Positions 34,459 to 45,300 of a DNA stretch of 64,000 nucleotides are shown in pieces. The stretch is from contig OZ244981.1 in assembly GCA_965223085.1 (NCBI GenBank), positions 4,278,001 to 4,342,000 on the forward strand, written 5' to 3'. The stretch is from CBDCVO01 sp965223085. Lineage in GTDB: Bacteria > Pseudomonadota > Gammaproteobacteria > Ga0077536. The notes below the pieces were generated by a model. It had not been told where the DNA came from. It did no database searches and was given only the letters and a program-made list of their open reading frames with translations. Positions within the stretch are counted from its first letter, which is position 1. Each line of letters opens with the position of its first letter. Position numbers and translations under genes: made by a program.

Positions 34459-36063
34459 ATGCCTAGCTACGCGAAAATGACCGAACACCCAGCGCCACTC
34501 AAACGTGTTACCCACCCCTCACCGTTGCGCGACGAAACGGTCGCGATCATCGGGGGCTGCATCATGGTGGTGGCCGCGATCGCGATCTACTTCGGCGAAT
34601 TTCCGCGCGGACAGATGCTCATGTGGGGACTCGCGATGTTCGTTCTCTACGCATTGCAAGTTGCACTCAGCGTCGCGAGACACCGCCGTCCGCATATCGC
34701 AAGCGAGGGCGATACGCCACCGACGCTCGCGATCACCGCTATCGTACTAGTGAGTGCCGCCTGGGGACTAGGCATCGTTGCAGTCTTTCTAAAGCTCGGA
34801 TTCGACGCGTCCGTGGCAGCACTACTGATCGGCTATGTTATCGTCATTTTTACCGTCTGCTGCTACCCCGCGTCGACGCTGGCAACCCTGGTGGGGAGTT
34901 GTCTCGTACTCGGCCCAGCGGCGCTTTTTTATCTCTTGAAAAGCCCCCTGCCGCCGCTACCAATAGGTTTATTGGTCGTCGCGAGCATGCTCGCCGTGCT
35001 ACTCAGCACCGACAAGCGGCGCCACATCCCGCAGACCTTGGCGATCTTGCAAGGTGAAAGTGAACAGATGACGAAACTATTGCACGAACGCAACGCTGAA
35101 ATTGAGCACCATCGCGCTACCGCCAATGCCAACCAAGCAAAACTCGAAGAAATCGAACACACCTTGCAACACACCGTTGCCGAACTCGGGCTAGCAAAAG
35201 GAAAGGCGCAAGCAGTCTCGGCAACGCTCGAGCAAGTCTCACCTTATTGCCCCGTGACTGATCTTTGCAATCGTCGCCACTTTGACCAGCGGCTAGATGC
35301 TGAATGGCGACGCACGGAACGTGAAAGACTACCACTCACGGTCCTTATCGTGGGCTTCGGTGATTTCGCGGAATTTGTGCGGGCGCGTGGCAGGCAGGCG
35401 AGCGATACCGTCCTCAAACGGTTCGCTGAGATGACGCAAACACTTGTTCGCCGCCCTCACGACCTTGCCGCGCGCTACGACGATGCCCGCTTCGCATTAC
35501 TTTTGCCCGGTTGCGACATCGCACACGGCAACGAAACCGCGGAGACATTGCGTGCCCTGGTCGAGCGGGCCGATATTTCCCACCCCGGCAAACATGGTCA
35601 GGAACGCCTCAGCGCACATATCGGCGTGGCGACCGTGCTCCCGCGGCGCAACGGCAACGTCGAGGCCCTGCGCGCGCAGGTAACATCTGCTTGCGAAGAA
35701 GCGCGCGAGACCGGCGGAAACAAAGTCGTCCGCTATCAGCCGTTGCAAAAATTTCGCGTGCAACACTGGGAGCGGGCCCACGATGGCCCCTTAAGCGAAC
35801 AAAGCATGCTGCAAAAATTGCTCGAGTGGGACTATGACACCCGCCACGCGACCTTGGCCGCGGGCGAGACCGTCGCGCATGCACCCCATGAACTCGAGAC
35901 CGTGTTCGCGCTTCTCACCGGGCAGCTGGAACTCGACGTCGATGGCCACACGAAAACCGTCAGCGGCGGCGATATCGTGTATGTCCCCCGCGGTGCCGGC
36001 GCAATCTTGCGCGTGCTCGGTGACGTGCCGGTTACAAAAATCACCGCGCATCGAGGCACCTAA
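34459..36063 (+). CDS. Membrane protein with degenerate GGDEF domain and C-terminal cupin domain
   Basis: About 534 residues. Five or six hydrophobic helices (about residues 25-185) are followed by a coiled coil (about 195-255), a diguanylate-cyclase fold (about 260-430) and a cupin_2-like domain (about 460-530, with TVFALLTGQLELDVDGH and GGDIVYVPRGAGAI). In the cyclase fold the signature site reads DDARF where active enzymes have GGDEF, and RHF-type fold markers (VTDLCNRRHFDQRL) are kept. It is therefore probably not an active cyclase. The cupin could bind a small ligand and pass a signal through the fold. The ATG at 34459 was chosen over the TTG at 34444; the ATG at 34477 is another option. 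Confidence 0.82.
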   Translation: MPSYAKMTEHPAPLKRVTHPSPLRDETVAIIGGCIMVVAAIAIYFGEFPRGQMLMWGLAMFVLYALQVALSVARHRRPHIASEGDTPPTLAITAIVLVSAAWGLGIVAVFLKLGFDASVAALLIGYVIVIFTVCCYPASTLATLVGSCLVLGPAALFYLLKSPLPPLPIGLLVVASMLAVLLSTDKRRHIPQTLAILQGESEQMTKLLHERNAEIEHHRATANANQAKLEEIEHTLQHTVAELGLAKGKAQAVSATLEQVSPYCPVTDLCNRRHFDQRLDAEWRRTERERLPLTVLIVGFGDFAEFVRARGRQASDTVLKRFAEMTQTLVRRPHDLAARYDDARFALLLPGCDIAHGNETAETLRALVERADISHPGKHGQERLSAHIGVATVLPRRNGNVEALRAQVTSACEEARETGGNKVVRYQPLQKFRVQHWERAHDGPLSEQSMLQKLLEWDYDTRHATLAAGETVAHAPHELETVFALLTGQLELDVDGHTKTVSGGDIVYVPRGAGAILRVLGDVPVTKITAHRGT

Positions 36064-36138
36064 GGTGCCCGCACTACGGCGTCGCGCGAAGCGCCTGATA
36101 ATCATAATTAGTTAACGCGACGCCAGCGAGGAGAATGT

Positions 36139-36816
36139 ATGTTTCGAACGCGCTTATTTGTCCTGTTCAATCTCGTCTTCCCACCATGTGTAGGCGCAGC
36201 CGGTGTCACCCTCGATAGCGAGCCGAAGCAATGGAGTTATGCCATTGGCTTACAGATCGGGCAATCGCTGGTTCGTCAGGGGGTGGAGATCGACCTGGAT
36301 GCTTTTAGCCTCGCGGTCCGCGATGCAATAAACGGCGAAAAACCGCGTTTAACCGCCTCTGACATGCAACGCATCTTGTCCCAAGGCGAAGCACGCATCA
36401 ACGCGAATTATAAGGAGCGCGCACAGCAAAACCTTAAAATTGGAAGGGAATTTCTGCGTGAGAACAAAAGCGCCGACGGCGTCGTGACCTTATCCAGTGG
36501 CCTGCAATACAAAGCGTTGCGCAAAGGTGCGGGAGCCCAACCACAACCCCACGATGCGGTCGTCGTGCACTATACCGGCACACTGGTCGACGGACGGGAA
36601 TTCGATAGCTCCAAACGTCGCGGTGAAGCTGTTACTTTATCGCTGAACAAGGTGATAAAAGCATGGCAAGAGGCCATTCCGCTCATGCGAGTCGGCGCAA
36701 AATGGATGATTTACGCACCCGCCGAACTCGGCTATGGCGCCAAAGGCGCGGGTTCGATTATCGGGCCAAACGAAGCACTGATTTTTGAAATCGAATTGCT
36801 CGACATCGCTAAATAA
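36139..36816 (+). CDS. FKBP-type peptidyl-prolyl cis-trans isomerase (FkpA/Mip-like)
   Basis: 225 residues. A signal peptide (MFRTRLFVLFNLVFPPCVGA) is followed by the N-terminal helical dimerisation domain (SYAIGLQIGQSLVRQGVEIDLDAF) and a C-terminal FKBP domain (VVVHYTGTLVDGREFDSS, VIKAWQEAIPLMRVGAKWMIYAP, LGYGAKGAG). It folds proteins in the periplasm. The ATG at 36139 has GAGGAG five bases before it. It lies 75 bases after the GGDEF-cupin gene. Confidence 0.93.
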   Translation: MFRTRLFVLFNLVFPPCVGAAGVTLDSEPKQWSYAIGLQIGQSLVRQGVEIDLDAFSLAVRDAINGEKPRLTASDMQRILSQGEARINANYKERAQQNLKIGREFLRENKSADGVVTLSSGLQYKALRKGAGAQPQPHDAVVVHYTGTLVDGREFDSSKRRGEAVTLSLNKVIKAWQEAIPLMRVGAKWMIYAPAELGYGAKGAGSIIGPNEALIFEIELLDIAK

Positions 36817-36862
36817 AGTGTGGTCACGTTGCCGCCGATATCATCTAACGGATCATTGCTAA

Positions 36863-36880
36863 CTATACGCTAGCGTATAG
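36863..36880. promoter_or_regulatory. Perfect 18-bp palindrome, possible operator
   Basis: CTATACGCTAGCGTATAG is a perfect self-complementary palindrome between the FKBP gene and the small protein gene at 36978. Its size and symmetry suit a dimeric repressor site. The regulator is unknown and no -35/-10 pair is clear. Confidence 0.45.
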
Positions 36881-36977
36881 CGCCGCGCCGCGGCACGGGA
36901 ATTACGATAACGATAGATTCCAGCGACACCAGCGATAACGGGGTCCGGAATTCGGGCAAACACATAGGGAAACAATC

Positions 36978-37271
36978 GTGGTAACAGCGACACAAGTCAT
37001 AGAAGTTGAACAAAAACCAGGTACCGATCCCTGGATTTTTAACGTAACGATCGCGGATTCCGCCGGCCAAACCGCTCATCGCGTCACGCTCACCGAGGCG
37101 TCATACCAAAAGCTCACCCAAGGGAAAATCTCGCCCGCTGAGTGTGTTGAGTCGGCGTTTAAGTTTTTGCTCGAACGCGAGACGAAATCGGACATTCTTA
37201 AGAGCTTCGACGTCAACGTGATTAACATGTACTTCCCCAGTTTTGAACGTGAGTTCGGCAACTATATCTAG
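36978..37271 (+). CDS. Small hypothetical protein, probably expressed
   Basis: 97 residues, beginning at GTG with AGGGAAAC upstream. The sequence has two beta-rich pieces (QVIEVEQKPGTDPWIFNVTIAD) and then helices (EASYQKLTQGKISPAECVESAFKFLLER) and has normal coding composition. I do not recognise a domain. It may be co-regulated through the palindrome at 36863-36880. Its stop is four bases before the convergent rnd stop. Confidence 0.7.
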   Translation: MVTATQVIEVEQKPGTDPWIFNVTIADSAGQTAHRVTLTEASYQKLTQGKISPAECVESAFKFLLERETKSDILKSFDVNVINMYFPSFEREFGNYI

Positions 37272-37274
37272 ACC

Positions 37275-38390
37275 CTAGTCTTCGACGAGGGTTTCCGGGG
37301 CGTGATCGGCGAGCCTCTGCAGTAGCGTCAAGCCGATCACGTCGCGCCGCCAACCATGAAACAACGGTAAATCACGTTGGCCCGCGACCGCCGCTTGCAG
37401 CGATTTACGTGAGGCAAGAACGCTCGGTGCAAGCAGGTGTTCCAAGGCCGTTTCTTGCACGACTGTCAGGAGTTCTTTGACCAATTGGCGACCACGATGG
37501 GTAAGCCGCGGGAGCGGTTTAGGCCGCTTTTCTAAGCCACTCGGCGCTTGCTGGAGTAACGCGACCAACTCGCTACCATGATGCCTTAGCAACGCGGGCC
37601 GAACATCGGGGATCGCGGCTAGCGCGACTGGATCACGGGGGTGGGCGCAAGCGATTGCGCGCAGCGTTTTATCTCGCAATACCCAGGCTCGCGGTCGATT
37701 GCGGCGGCGCGCCTCCCGTTCACGCCATGCGGCGAGTCGTACGGCGCACGCGAAGTCTGCGGGGGCAAGCCCGGTAATGCCTTTGACCCGCAACCACGCA
37801 TCTTCCACGGGCGCATCGATTTCGATATCCCGCACCGCCCGGCTATCTTCGCTAAACCAAGCGAGCTTGCCACTCACCGACAGCTCCTCAACGAGCACGT
37901 CGCGCAGCGCTTGCAAAAACCACACGTCCAGAGCGGCGTAACGCACCGCTGCCGGCGCCAGTGGGCGACGTTGCCAGTCCGCGCGCGTAAGCGATTTGTC
38001 CAATACCACGCCGAAACGATCCGCGACGATGCGGGCGTAGGAGATCTGTTCCGGCAAGCCCAAAAATGCGGCGGCCCGCTGGGTATCAAAAATAGGTAAA
38101 AGTGACGCATCGAGCGCCAGCTTAATGACTTCGATATCTTGTTGCCCCGCGTGCACAATCTTCTCAACAGTGGGGTCCACCAATACAGCCGCGAGCGCCG
38201 ATAGATCGTTTAGCGCTAGCGCGTCAACGCAGTACACGCAACCCCGGCCACGGACTTGTAGCAAACAAAGCTGCGGATAGAAGGTGTCGACCCGCATAAA
38301 CTCGGTGTCAAGCGACACGTGCTGCTGTTGAGACAGATCGTCAACGACCGCGCTTAGGCCCGCGACGTCGTCGATCAAACGATATTTCAC
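37275..38390 (-). CDS. rnd: Ribonuclease D
   Basis: 3'-5' exoribonuclease that trims tRNA precursors. The DEDD motifs are SLDTEFMR, VHAGQQDIEVI and YAALDVWFL, followed by two HRDC-like regions. From the GTG at 38390 the product is 371 residues, near E. coli's 375. An in-frame ATG at 38504 would add 38 residues without family similarity and has no ribosome binding site, so I prefer the GTG start, though this is not certain. It is divergent from prc. Confidence 0.92.
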   Translation of the reverse strand: MKYRLIDDVAGLSAVVDDLSQQQHVSLDTEFMRVDTFYPQLCLLQVRGRGCVYCVDALALNDLSALAAVLVDPTVEKIVHAGQQDIEVIKLALDASLLPIFDTQRAAAFLGLPEQISYARIVADRFGVVLDKSLTRADWQRRPLAPAAVRYAALDVWFLQALRDVLVEELSVSGKLAWFSEDSRAVRDIEIDAPVEDAWLRVKGITGLAPADFACAVRLAAWREREARRRNRPRAWVLRDKTLRAIACAHPRDPVALAAIPDVRPALLRHHGSELVALLQQAPSGLEKRPKPLPRLTHRGRQLVKELLTVVQETALEHLLAPSVLASRKSLQAAVAGQRDLPLFHGWRRDVIGLTLLQRLADHAPETLVED

Positions 38391-38611
38391 GTTTCCGGGT
38401 GCACCAACCGGCGTGCTTGAATCGTGGTGCAAAACCTTGCCCCGTTCCCAGATTGACGATATTTGACGCTTGATAGTGTAGCGATCCGCCGTAACCCCTG
38501 TCATAAGAAGCGAACGCTAAGCCTTTAGGCTACACTAGCGGGCGTCGGCAAGGCGAATTGGCCATCGACAACAACGCTACGGCGATAAGACATAGCACCA
38601 CGGGTAAATTT

Positions 38612-40810
38612 ATGAGGAAATGGGTCGCAAACCTGTTTTATATCTGGCTCGGCACAGCGGCCGCGTTACACGCGTTCGCTGTAGCGCCGCTGGTCGCGCT
38701 CGACGATATCGATCCTCAGCCTGAACACCGGCGTGCGACACGGCTGATTACCCATTTTTTGGCCAACTACCATTACAAGAAAGCGCCGCTCAACGACGAA
38801 CTCTCGCAAGCCGTACTCGCGCGTTACCTCGAAGCGCTCGACCCAACTAAGAGCTACTTCTTGCAAACTGATATTGATGAATTTCAAGGTCACGCACGAC
38901 GCCTGGACGACTACCTTCGCACCTCCGATCTAGACGCCGTATTCGATATCTTTGTACGTTTTCGACAACGCTTGGAAACGCAGGTTGCGTATGCCTTAGC
39001 ACAATTGGATCAGCAACACGATTTTTCGCGCGAGGAAGAGTTCGTGTTCGACCGCAGCGATGCAGACTGGCCTATAACTCGCGCGGACATAAATGAATTG
39101 TGGCGCAAACGCGTAAAAAACGACATCTTGACCTTGCGTTTAGCCGGCAAAAAACCCGACGCTATTAGAGACACCTTGACGAAACGCTATCGGGGCTTAT
39201 TACGGCGCACGGCGCAGCTCAACAATGAGGATATTTTTCAAATATTCATCAATGCGTATACGACCGCGATCGATCCGCACACGGCGTACTTCTCGCCACG
39301 CACCTCGGAGAATTTCAAAATCCGCATGAGCCTTTCCTTGGAAGGGATCGGCGCGGTATTGCAAAGCGAAAACGAGTTTACCGTGGTACGCGAAATCGTA
39401 CCCGGTGGTCCGGCCGACCTGAGTCAGAAGCTGCACGCCGAGGACCGTATCGTGGGCATAGGCCAAGGGAAACAAGGTGAATTAGTCGATGTCATTGGCT
39501 GGCGACTCGACGACGTCGTGGACCTAATCCGTGGGCCTAAAGATTCGATCGTGCAACTGCAGATCTTGCCAAAAAATGTCGGCTTGGATGGCCCGACCGA
39601 AACGATAAAACTAACCCGCAACACGATCCAACTCGAAGAACAAGCGGCGCAAAAATCGATCCTAGAACTCGACGTTGGACACGGTGAAGAACTCAAGCTG
39701 GGTGTTATCGAAATCCCGACGTTTTATATGGACTTCGAAGCCCGTATGGCGGGCGAAGAAAATTATCGTTCTACGACGCGCGACGTGCGTAAATTGATCG
39801 GTGAATTGAATCAGCAAAACGTTGCCGGCTTGCTGATCGATTTACGGAGCAACGGCGGCGGCTCGCTGGCAGAGGCCACCGAACTCACTGGCTTATTCAT
39901 CGATACCGGCCCGGTTGTGCAAGTACGCAACTCGCAAGGTCGTGTGCAACTCGAGCGAGATACCGACGAGGGCCTGGCTTACACTGGCCCCCTGGTTGTG
40001 CTCGTCGACCGTAACAGCGCCTCGGCGTCAGAAATTTTTGCCGGCGCGATCCAGGATTATCGCCGCGGCGTCATCGTTGGTGAGGCAACATTTGGCAAAG
40101 GGACGGTGCAAAATCTGGTCGACCTCAATCGCTTCGACGAAGAATCGGCGGGTAAACTCGGCCAGCTGAAAGCGACCATTGCTCAGTTCTTTCGTGTTCA
40201 GGGCGGTAGCACGCAACACCGAGGCGTGATCCCAGATATTAATTTTCCCACTGGCTTGAGCGCCGATGACGCCGGTGAGCGCGCGCTCGACAATGCCTTG
40301 CCATGGGCGGAGATCCCGGCGGCCCGCTTCACGCCGGCGGCGACACCACTCGTTGATTTGATGGCCTTGCGTCGGTCACATGAGCGACGCGTGGCCAACG
40401 ACGATGCTTTTCAAGCCTTGCTCGCCCAAGAACGGGCGGTTCAAGTGGCGCGCGATAAAAAGGCGCTGTCTTTAGTTGAATCTGAACGTAAAAAGGAATA
40501 TGAAAAAAAACGGCACGATCAACGCGTACTGGAAAACCGTATTCGCACCGCTTATGGGCTCGAACCGCTGCCGGAAGATGCGGAAGCGGATGAGGATGTC
40601 GAGGACGACGACATCGCCTCAGAATTCGAACAAGAGAACGACAAAGAGTATGACGTGATACTTAAAGAAGCTGGACATGTACTCGCCGACATGATCCTCT
40701 CCAACCGCCCCACCAAACGCGTCGCAGAACAGGATACTAGCAAAGGCAAAGAGTTTGCCGCCGCACACACCCCTAGCACAACAGCGGCGTCTCGCAACAC
40801 TAACCCCTAG
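38612..40810 (+). CDS. prc: Tail-specific C-terminal processing protease Prc
   Basis: About 732 residues of S41 peptidase. From ATG 38612 the protein begins with a signal peptide (MRKWVANLFYIWLGTAAALHAFAVAP). It has the N-terminal helical domain, a PDZ domain (LEGIGAVLQSENEFTVVREIVPGGPA) and the catalytic Ser-Lys dyad in DRNSASASEIF and GEATFGKGTVQ, as in E. coli Prc. The C-terminal DUF3340-like region is Glu/Lys-rich with an acidic stretch (DAEADEDVEDDDIASE). A frame starting at 38558 is open but lacks a signal. It acts in the periplasm on cell-wall hydrolases and lipoproteins. Confidence 0.95.
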   Translation: MRKWVANLFYIWLGTAAALHAFAVAPLVALDDIDPQPEHRRATRLITHFLANYHYKKAPLNDELSQAVLARYLEALDPTKSYFLQTDIDEFQGHARRLDDYLRTSDLDAVFDIFVRFRQRLETQVAYALAQLDQQHDFSREEEFVFDRSDADWPITRADINELWRKRVKNDILTLRLAGKKPDAIRDTLTKRYRGLLRRTAQLNNEDIFQIFINAYTTAIDPHTAYFSPRTSENFKIRMSLSLEGIGAVLQSENEFTVVREIVPGGPADLSQKLHAEDRIVGIGQGKQGELVDVIGWRLDDVVDLIRGPKDSIVQLQILPKNVGLDGPTETIKLTRNTIQLEEQAAQKSILELDVGHGEELKLGVIEIPTFYMDFEARMAGEENYRSTTRDVRKLIGELNQQNVAGLLIDLRSNGGGSLAEATELTGLFIDTGPVVQVRNSQGRVQLERDTDEGLAYTGPLVVLVDRNSASASEIFAGAIQDYRRGVIVGEATFGKGTVQNLVDLNRFDEESAGKLGQLKATIAQFFRVQGGSTQHRGVIPDINFPTGLSADDAGERALDNALPWAEIPAARFTPAATPLVDLMALRRSHERRVANDDAFQALLAQERAVQVARDKKALSLVESERKKEYEKKRHDQRVLENRIRTAYGLEPLPEDAEADEDVEDDDIASEFEQENDKEYDVILKEAGHVLADMILSNRPTKRVAEQDTSKGKEFAAAHTPSTTAASRNTNP

Positions 40811-41269
40811 ACAACAACGCGGGTTAACCTGCCCTCCTCGCTGTGGTGCTGCGTTGACGATGTTGATGTACCACCATCGAAAATCAAATAATCCTACTAC
40901 ATCAACCAAATGACACCAGGGCCGCAGTAGTGAACCGCTGCGATGCTGCTTAGATACGGTGTGCATCATCGCCAGCAGACGACACGACCGTTCTCAATTT
41001 ATCGGCACCGGCGCCGTGAGCGCCTGGTGCAGTATCCGGGCTAGCCTGGATATTGCACGGGGACCGCGGATCATGACGCAGGGTAGTTTCATTTGAGCGA
41101 CGAGCTGGAATCCAACGCATAGTCGCGCGTACCACCGCCGCACACGGCAAGCATAGGCGATGACGCGCGCGTGAGATTGTTAAGGCTTTTTTGACACGAA
41201 TGGTATGATATGAAACCACCCGTGTCGCAATACATCAGGCGGCGACGCGCACCCGATACTGGAGATTTC
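40811..41269. other. Intergenic region with a full dispersed palindrome
   Basis: About 460 bases between prc and the efflux adaptor. It contains the complete palindromic repeat at 41028-41058 and a 9-bp inverted repeat GTTGATGTA (40862-40870) with TACATCAAC (40898-40906). No gene is seen. The efflux operon promoter is likely here, but no consensus pair has correct spacing. Confidence 0.5.
41028..41058. repeat. Dispersed palindromic repeat, full copy
   Basis: Palindrome with arms GTGCAGTATCCGGG and CCTGGATATTGCAC around CTAG. Half copies (consensus GTGCAATATCCGGGCTAG) occur at 9531-9547, 30968-30984 and 50373-50389, and a degenerate one at 23289-23303. They are in gaps or at stop codons, like REP/MITE-type elements. 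Confidence 0.6.
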
Positions 41270-42367
41270 ATGATCCTTCGATTTCTGTTGATGTTGCTGT
41301 TCTTGGCCGCGTTGTTCGGCGGCATTGCCACATTGAAGATGAACCAAATCAAGGCATTGCAAACAAAGTTCGAAGTTCCACCGGCACCCTCCATGGTTGA
41401 GACAAGCACGGTCAAAGAAGATACTTGGGTACGCACGCTCAAAACCGTTGGCGCCATTAGCGCAGTGCAAGCAGTCGAGGTGGCGAGCGAAGTCAGCGGT
41501 TTAGTCACAGCAATTAAGTTTCGATCCGGCGAGACCGTGACACCGCGGCAGGTTTTGGTCGAGTTAGACGCCAGTGTCGATGTAGCCGAACTCAATGGTC
41601 TTATCGCCGAGCGCCGCCTCGCCGAAGTTCAATTCGAACGCATGGCGCGCCTGCTCAAAGACCGCACCGTATCGCAGTCTCAGTACGACGAGGCGGCCGC
41701 GCGGCGCGAAGAAATTGTGGCCGCGGTGAGGGCAAAAAAAGCGCAGATCGCCAAGAAAACCATTCGCGCGCCTTTCGCCGGCACACTCGGGCTACGCCGC
41801 GTCGATATTGGCGACTTCGTGCAACCCGGCACGGCGATGGTGACACTGCAAATGTTAAAACCGATTTATGTAGACTACGCGGTGCCCGAGCGCTATTTAC
41901 GTGCCATCGCAGTGGGTCAAGAAGTAACGCTCTCGGTGCAAGCCTATCCAGGCGACGTTTTCCAGGGTCGGGTCAAGGCGCTCGAGCCCAACATCGATCC
42001 AAATACTCGCAACGTGCGTGTACGCGCTGAACTTGCTAATGGTGACGAACGCCTCCGCCCCGGCATGTTCGCCGAGGTCTCCACCATCGGCGAGCAACAC
42101 GACCGCGTCATTACCGTGCCTGAAATTGCGGTGAATTACACGCCTTACGGTAGTTCGGTATTCGTTGTCGAAGGCACGGCGGAATCGCTCACCGCAACGC
42201 GCCGTCAAATCGAAACGGCCGGAGTACGAGACGGTCGCGTAGCAGTCACTAAAGGCTTAGACGTTGATGATCTTGTCGTTACTGCAGGACACAATAAACT
42301 TCGTAACGGCATGCCGGTACGCTTGAAGAGCGGCGCCGAGCCTAGTTTAACCGGACCCATAGAGTAA
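41270..42367 (+). CDS. RND efflux periplasmic adaptor (membrane fusion protein)
   Basis: 365 residues from ATG 41270, preceded by GGAG. An N-terminal membrane anchor is followed by a lipoyl/biotinyl-like half (VEVASEVSGLVTAIKFRSGETV), an alpha-hairpin (RLAEVQFERMARLLKDRTVSQSQYDEAAAR), the second lipoyl half (IRAPFAGTLGLRRVDIGDFVQPG) and the beta-barrel and membrane-proximal domains. It joins the inner-membrane pump to an outer-membrane channel, which is not encoded here. The stop codon overlaps the next start as TAATG. Confidence 0.93.
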   Translation: MILRFLLMLLFLAALFGGIATLKMNQIKALQTKFEVPPAPSMVETSTVKEDTWVRTLKTVGAISAVQAVEVASEVSGLVTAIKFRSGETVTPRQVLVELDASVDVAELNGLIAERRLAEVQFERMARLLKDRTVSQSQYDEAAARREEIVAAVRAKKAQIAKKTIRAPFAGTLGLRRVDIGDFVQPGTAMVTLQMLKPIYVDYAVPERYLRAIAVGQEVTLSVQAYPGDVFQGRVKALEPNIDPNTRNVRVRAELANGDERLRPGMFAEVSTIGEQHDRVITVPEIAVNYTPYGSSVFVVEGTAESLTATRRQIETAGVRDGRVAVTKGLDVDDLVVTAGHNKLRNGMPVRLKSGAEPSLTGPIE

Positions 42368-45300
42368 TGACCTTTACCGATATCTTTGTGCGGCGGCCGG
42401 TCCTCGCAAGCGTGATTAGCTTAATGATCCTAGTGCTCGGCACACGCGCGGTAGTCTCACTGGACTTACGACAATTTCCGAAGCTCGAAAACACGGTGGT
42501 TACCGTGAGCACGACCTACCCGGGTGCTAGCGCCGAGCTCATCAAAGGCTTCATTACCACACCCCTGCAGCAAGCAATAGCTGAAGCCGACGGTATCGAT
42601 TACATGTCCTCTAGCAGTAAGCAAGGGGTGTCCTCAATCGACGTGACGATGAAACTCAATTACGACGCCCACAGCGCTGTGTCAGAAATTCAGTCAAAGG
42701 TCGCGAGCCAGCGTAACGTATTGCCCGACGCTGCAGATGACCCTGTTATTCAATCGAAAACGGGTGAATCGACTGCGTTGATGTACATCGCTTTCTATAG
42801 CGATACGATGACGTCACAACAAATTACTGACTACTTGCTACGCGTCGTACGCCCTCAGCTGCAAGCAATACCCGGGGTTGCGAGAGCGCAGATCTTCGGC
42901 AATCGTTTCTACGCCATGCGCGTGTGGTTGGACCCACGAAAAATGACCGGTTTGGGCGTGACGGCGAGCGATGTTCGCAGCGCCTTGCAGGCAAATAACT
43001 ACCTCGTCGGTGCCGGCTCGACGAAAAACAATCTGGTCACCGTCGATCTTAGCACCACGACGGATATCAATCGGGTCGAAGATTTTCGCGATCTAGTGGT
43101 GCGCGCCGCCGACGGCATCGTCGTTCGCGTTGGTGATGTTGCCGAACTCGAGATGGGTGCCGCGAACTACGATTCAAACGCTTGGTATAAAACCAACACT
43201 GCGAGTTACATCGGCATCGAGCCGACGCCGGGTGCTAATCCCTTGACGGTTGCCCGAGCCGTGCGCGATCTAATGCCCGAACTTCGACAACAAATGCCGG
43301 ATCCGCTGAAGGTTCACGTCCCTTATGACGCGAGTGAATTTATCGAACAATCGATCCAGGAAGTTTTCACGACCCTCGCTGAGGCCGTAGCAATCGTGCT
43401 GGTAGTCATTTTTCTTTCCCTGGGATCGATTCGGGCCGCCATCGTGCCGGCTGTGGCGGTGCCACTTTCGATCATCGGCGCGGCATTTTTGATGCTGTTG
43501 ATGGAATTTTCGCTAAACACCCTGACCTTACTCGCCATGGTGCTAGCTATTGGGCTCGTGGTCGACGACGCCATCGTCGTTGTCGAAAACGTTCACCGCC
43601 ACATGATCGAGGGCAAATCTGCTTTCGAAGCCGCTTTAGTCGGCGCCCGTGAGCTCCGCTTACCGATCATCGCGATGACAACGACTTTAATCGCCGTTTA
43701 CGCACCGATCGGCTTCATGAGTGGTTTGGTCGGCTCACTGTTTACCGAATTTGCTTACGCCTTATCCGCTGCCGTACTTATTTCCGGTATCGTCGCGCTA
43801 ACGTTGTCACCGATGTTATCCTCGAAAGTACTTCGCGAAGGCGCACCGGGTTGGTTTGAACGTCAGGCAGAAAGCTTCTTTAACGCCATCGCAAACGCCT
43901 ATCGCTACTTGTTGCATCATGCCTTGTCGTATATCCCGGTCACGATATTTTTCGGGTTTGCCATCTTGCTAAGCAACGTACCCATGTTTCTATTTAGCCA
44001 ACAAGAGCTTGCGCCGAACGAAGACCAAGCGATCTTGTTTGTCCATGGCCGTGGACCTGAAGCCGCGAACTTAAATTATACGGAGACTTATGCGCGCGAA
44101 ATCTTTGAGGCATACGAAACCGTTCCCGAATATAGTGAGAGTTTTTTTATTCTCGGTTTTGGAAACTCGCCGAACACGGTGTTTAGCGGCTTCAAGTTAA
44201 CCCCGTCACTACAACGCAGCCGCTCACAATCGGAAATCCAACCGGAGTTACAGCAAAAACTCAACGACGTTACGGGCTTTCAAACTGCGGTTTTTCCGCG
44301 CCCGAGCCTACCCGGATCATCGCGCGGTCTACCGCTGCAATTCGTCGTCTTGACTCCAGAGAACTACGCCGATCTGGATGCCGCGAGCGATGAACTGCTG
44401 GAGCAGGCGCTGGCGACAGGGCAGTTCATGTTTCTGCAGAAAAGTGTCGAATTTGCCCGTCCAAAAACGACCGTTGTCATCGATCGCGATCGTGCCGGCG
44501 TGCTCGGCGTGAAAATGGAAGACATCGGTCGCGAGCTTGCGACCTTATTGGGCGAGGGTCACGCCAACTGGTTTAACCTGCAGGGCCGTAGTTACAAAGT
44601 TATTCCGCAAGCAAGCCTAGAATTCCGCGGTAACAAGCAGATGATCGAATCTTTCTACGTACGCACCTCGAGCGGGAGACTCATGCCACTGTCGACGCTC
44701 GTGTCGTTCAAAGAAAGCGTCGAACCGAGTCAACTCACTCAATTCCAACAGCTCAATTCACTTACGCTGCAAGGCTTAGCAACGCCCGGGGTGTCGATGG
44801 GTGGGGCGATCGAGACTTTAGAAAAGACGGCACGCGACGTGCTGCCACCGGGATACACTTGGGACTTCGCCGGTGTCTCACGCCAGTATGCGCAACAAGG
44901 TAACGTCCTATTGATAACGTTTTTTGTAGCCTTATTAGTTATCTACCTCGTACTCGCGGCGCAGTTTGAAAGCTGGCGCGACCCGCTCGTGATCATGATG
45001 TCGGTACCGATGTCGATTGCCGGGGCACTCGTGTTTGTCACTTTAGGGTTCGCGTCCATCAATATCTATACCCAGATAGGTCTTATAACTTTGATCGGAT
45101 TGATCGCAAAAAATGGGATTTTAATCGTCGAATTTGCCAATCAACTGCAAATCGTCGCGGGCTTAAGCAAACGCGAAGCTATCGAACGCGGTGCGATGAC
45201 ACGCCTGCGTCCGATTATAATGACAACCGTCTCGATGATGGTTGCGATGGTACCCTTACTGCTCGCCACCGGTCCCGGCGCTGTAAGCCGCTCACATATT

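Noticed and set aside
37272..37292. Hairpin between the small gene and rnd as a terminator
   Set aside because: One mismatch and no T run; too weak.
41190..41210. TTGACA before the efflux operon as a -35 box
   Set aside because: The nearest TATGAT lies only 7 bases away, so spacing is wrong.
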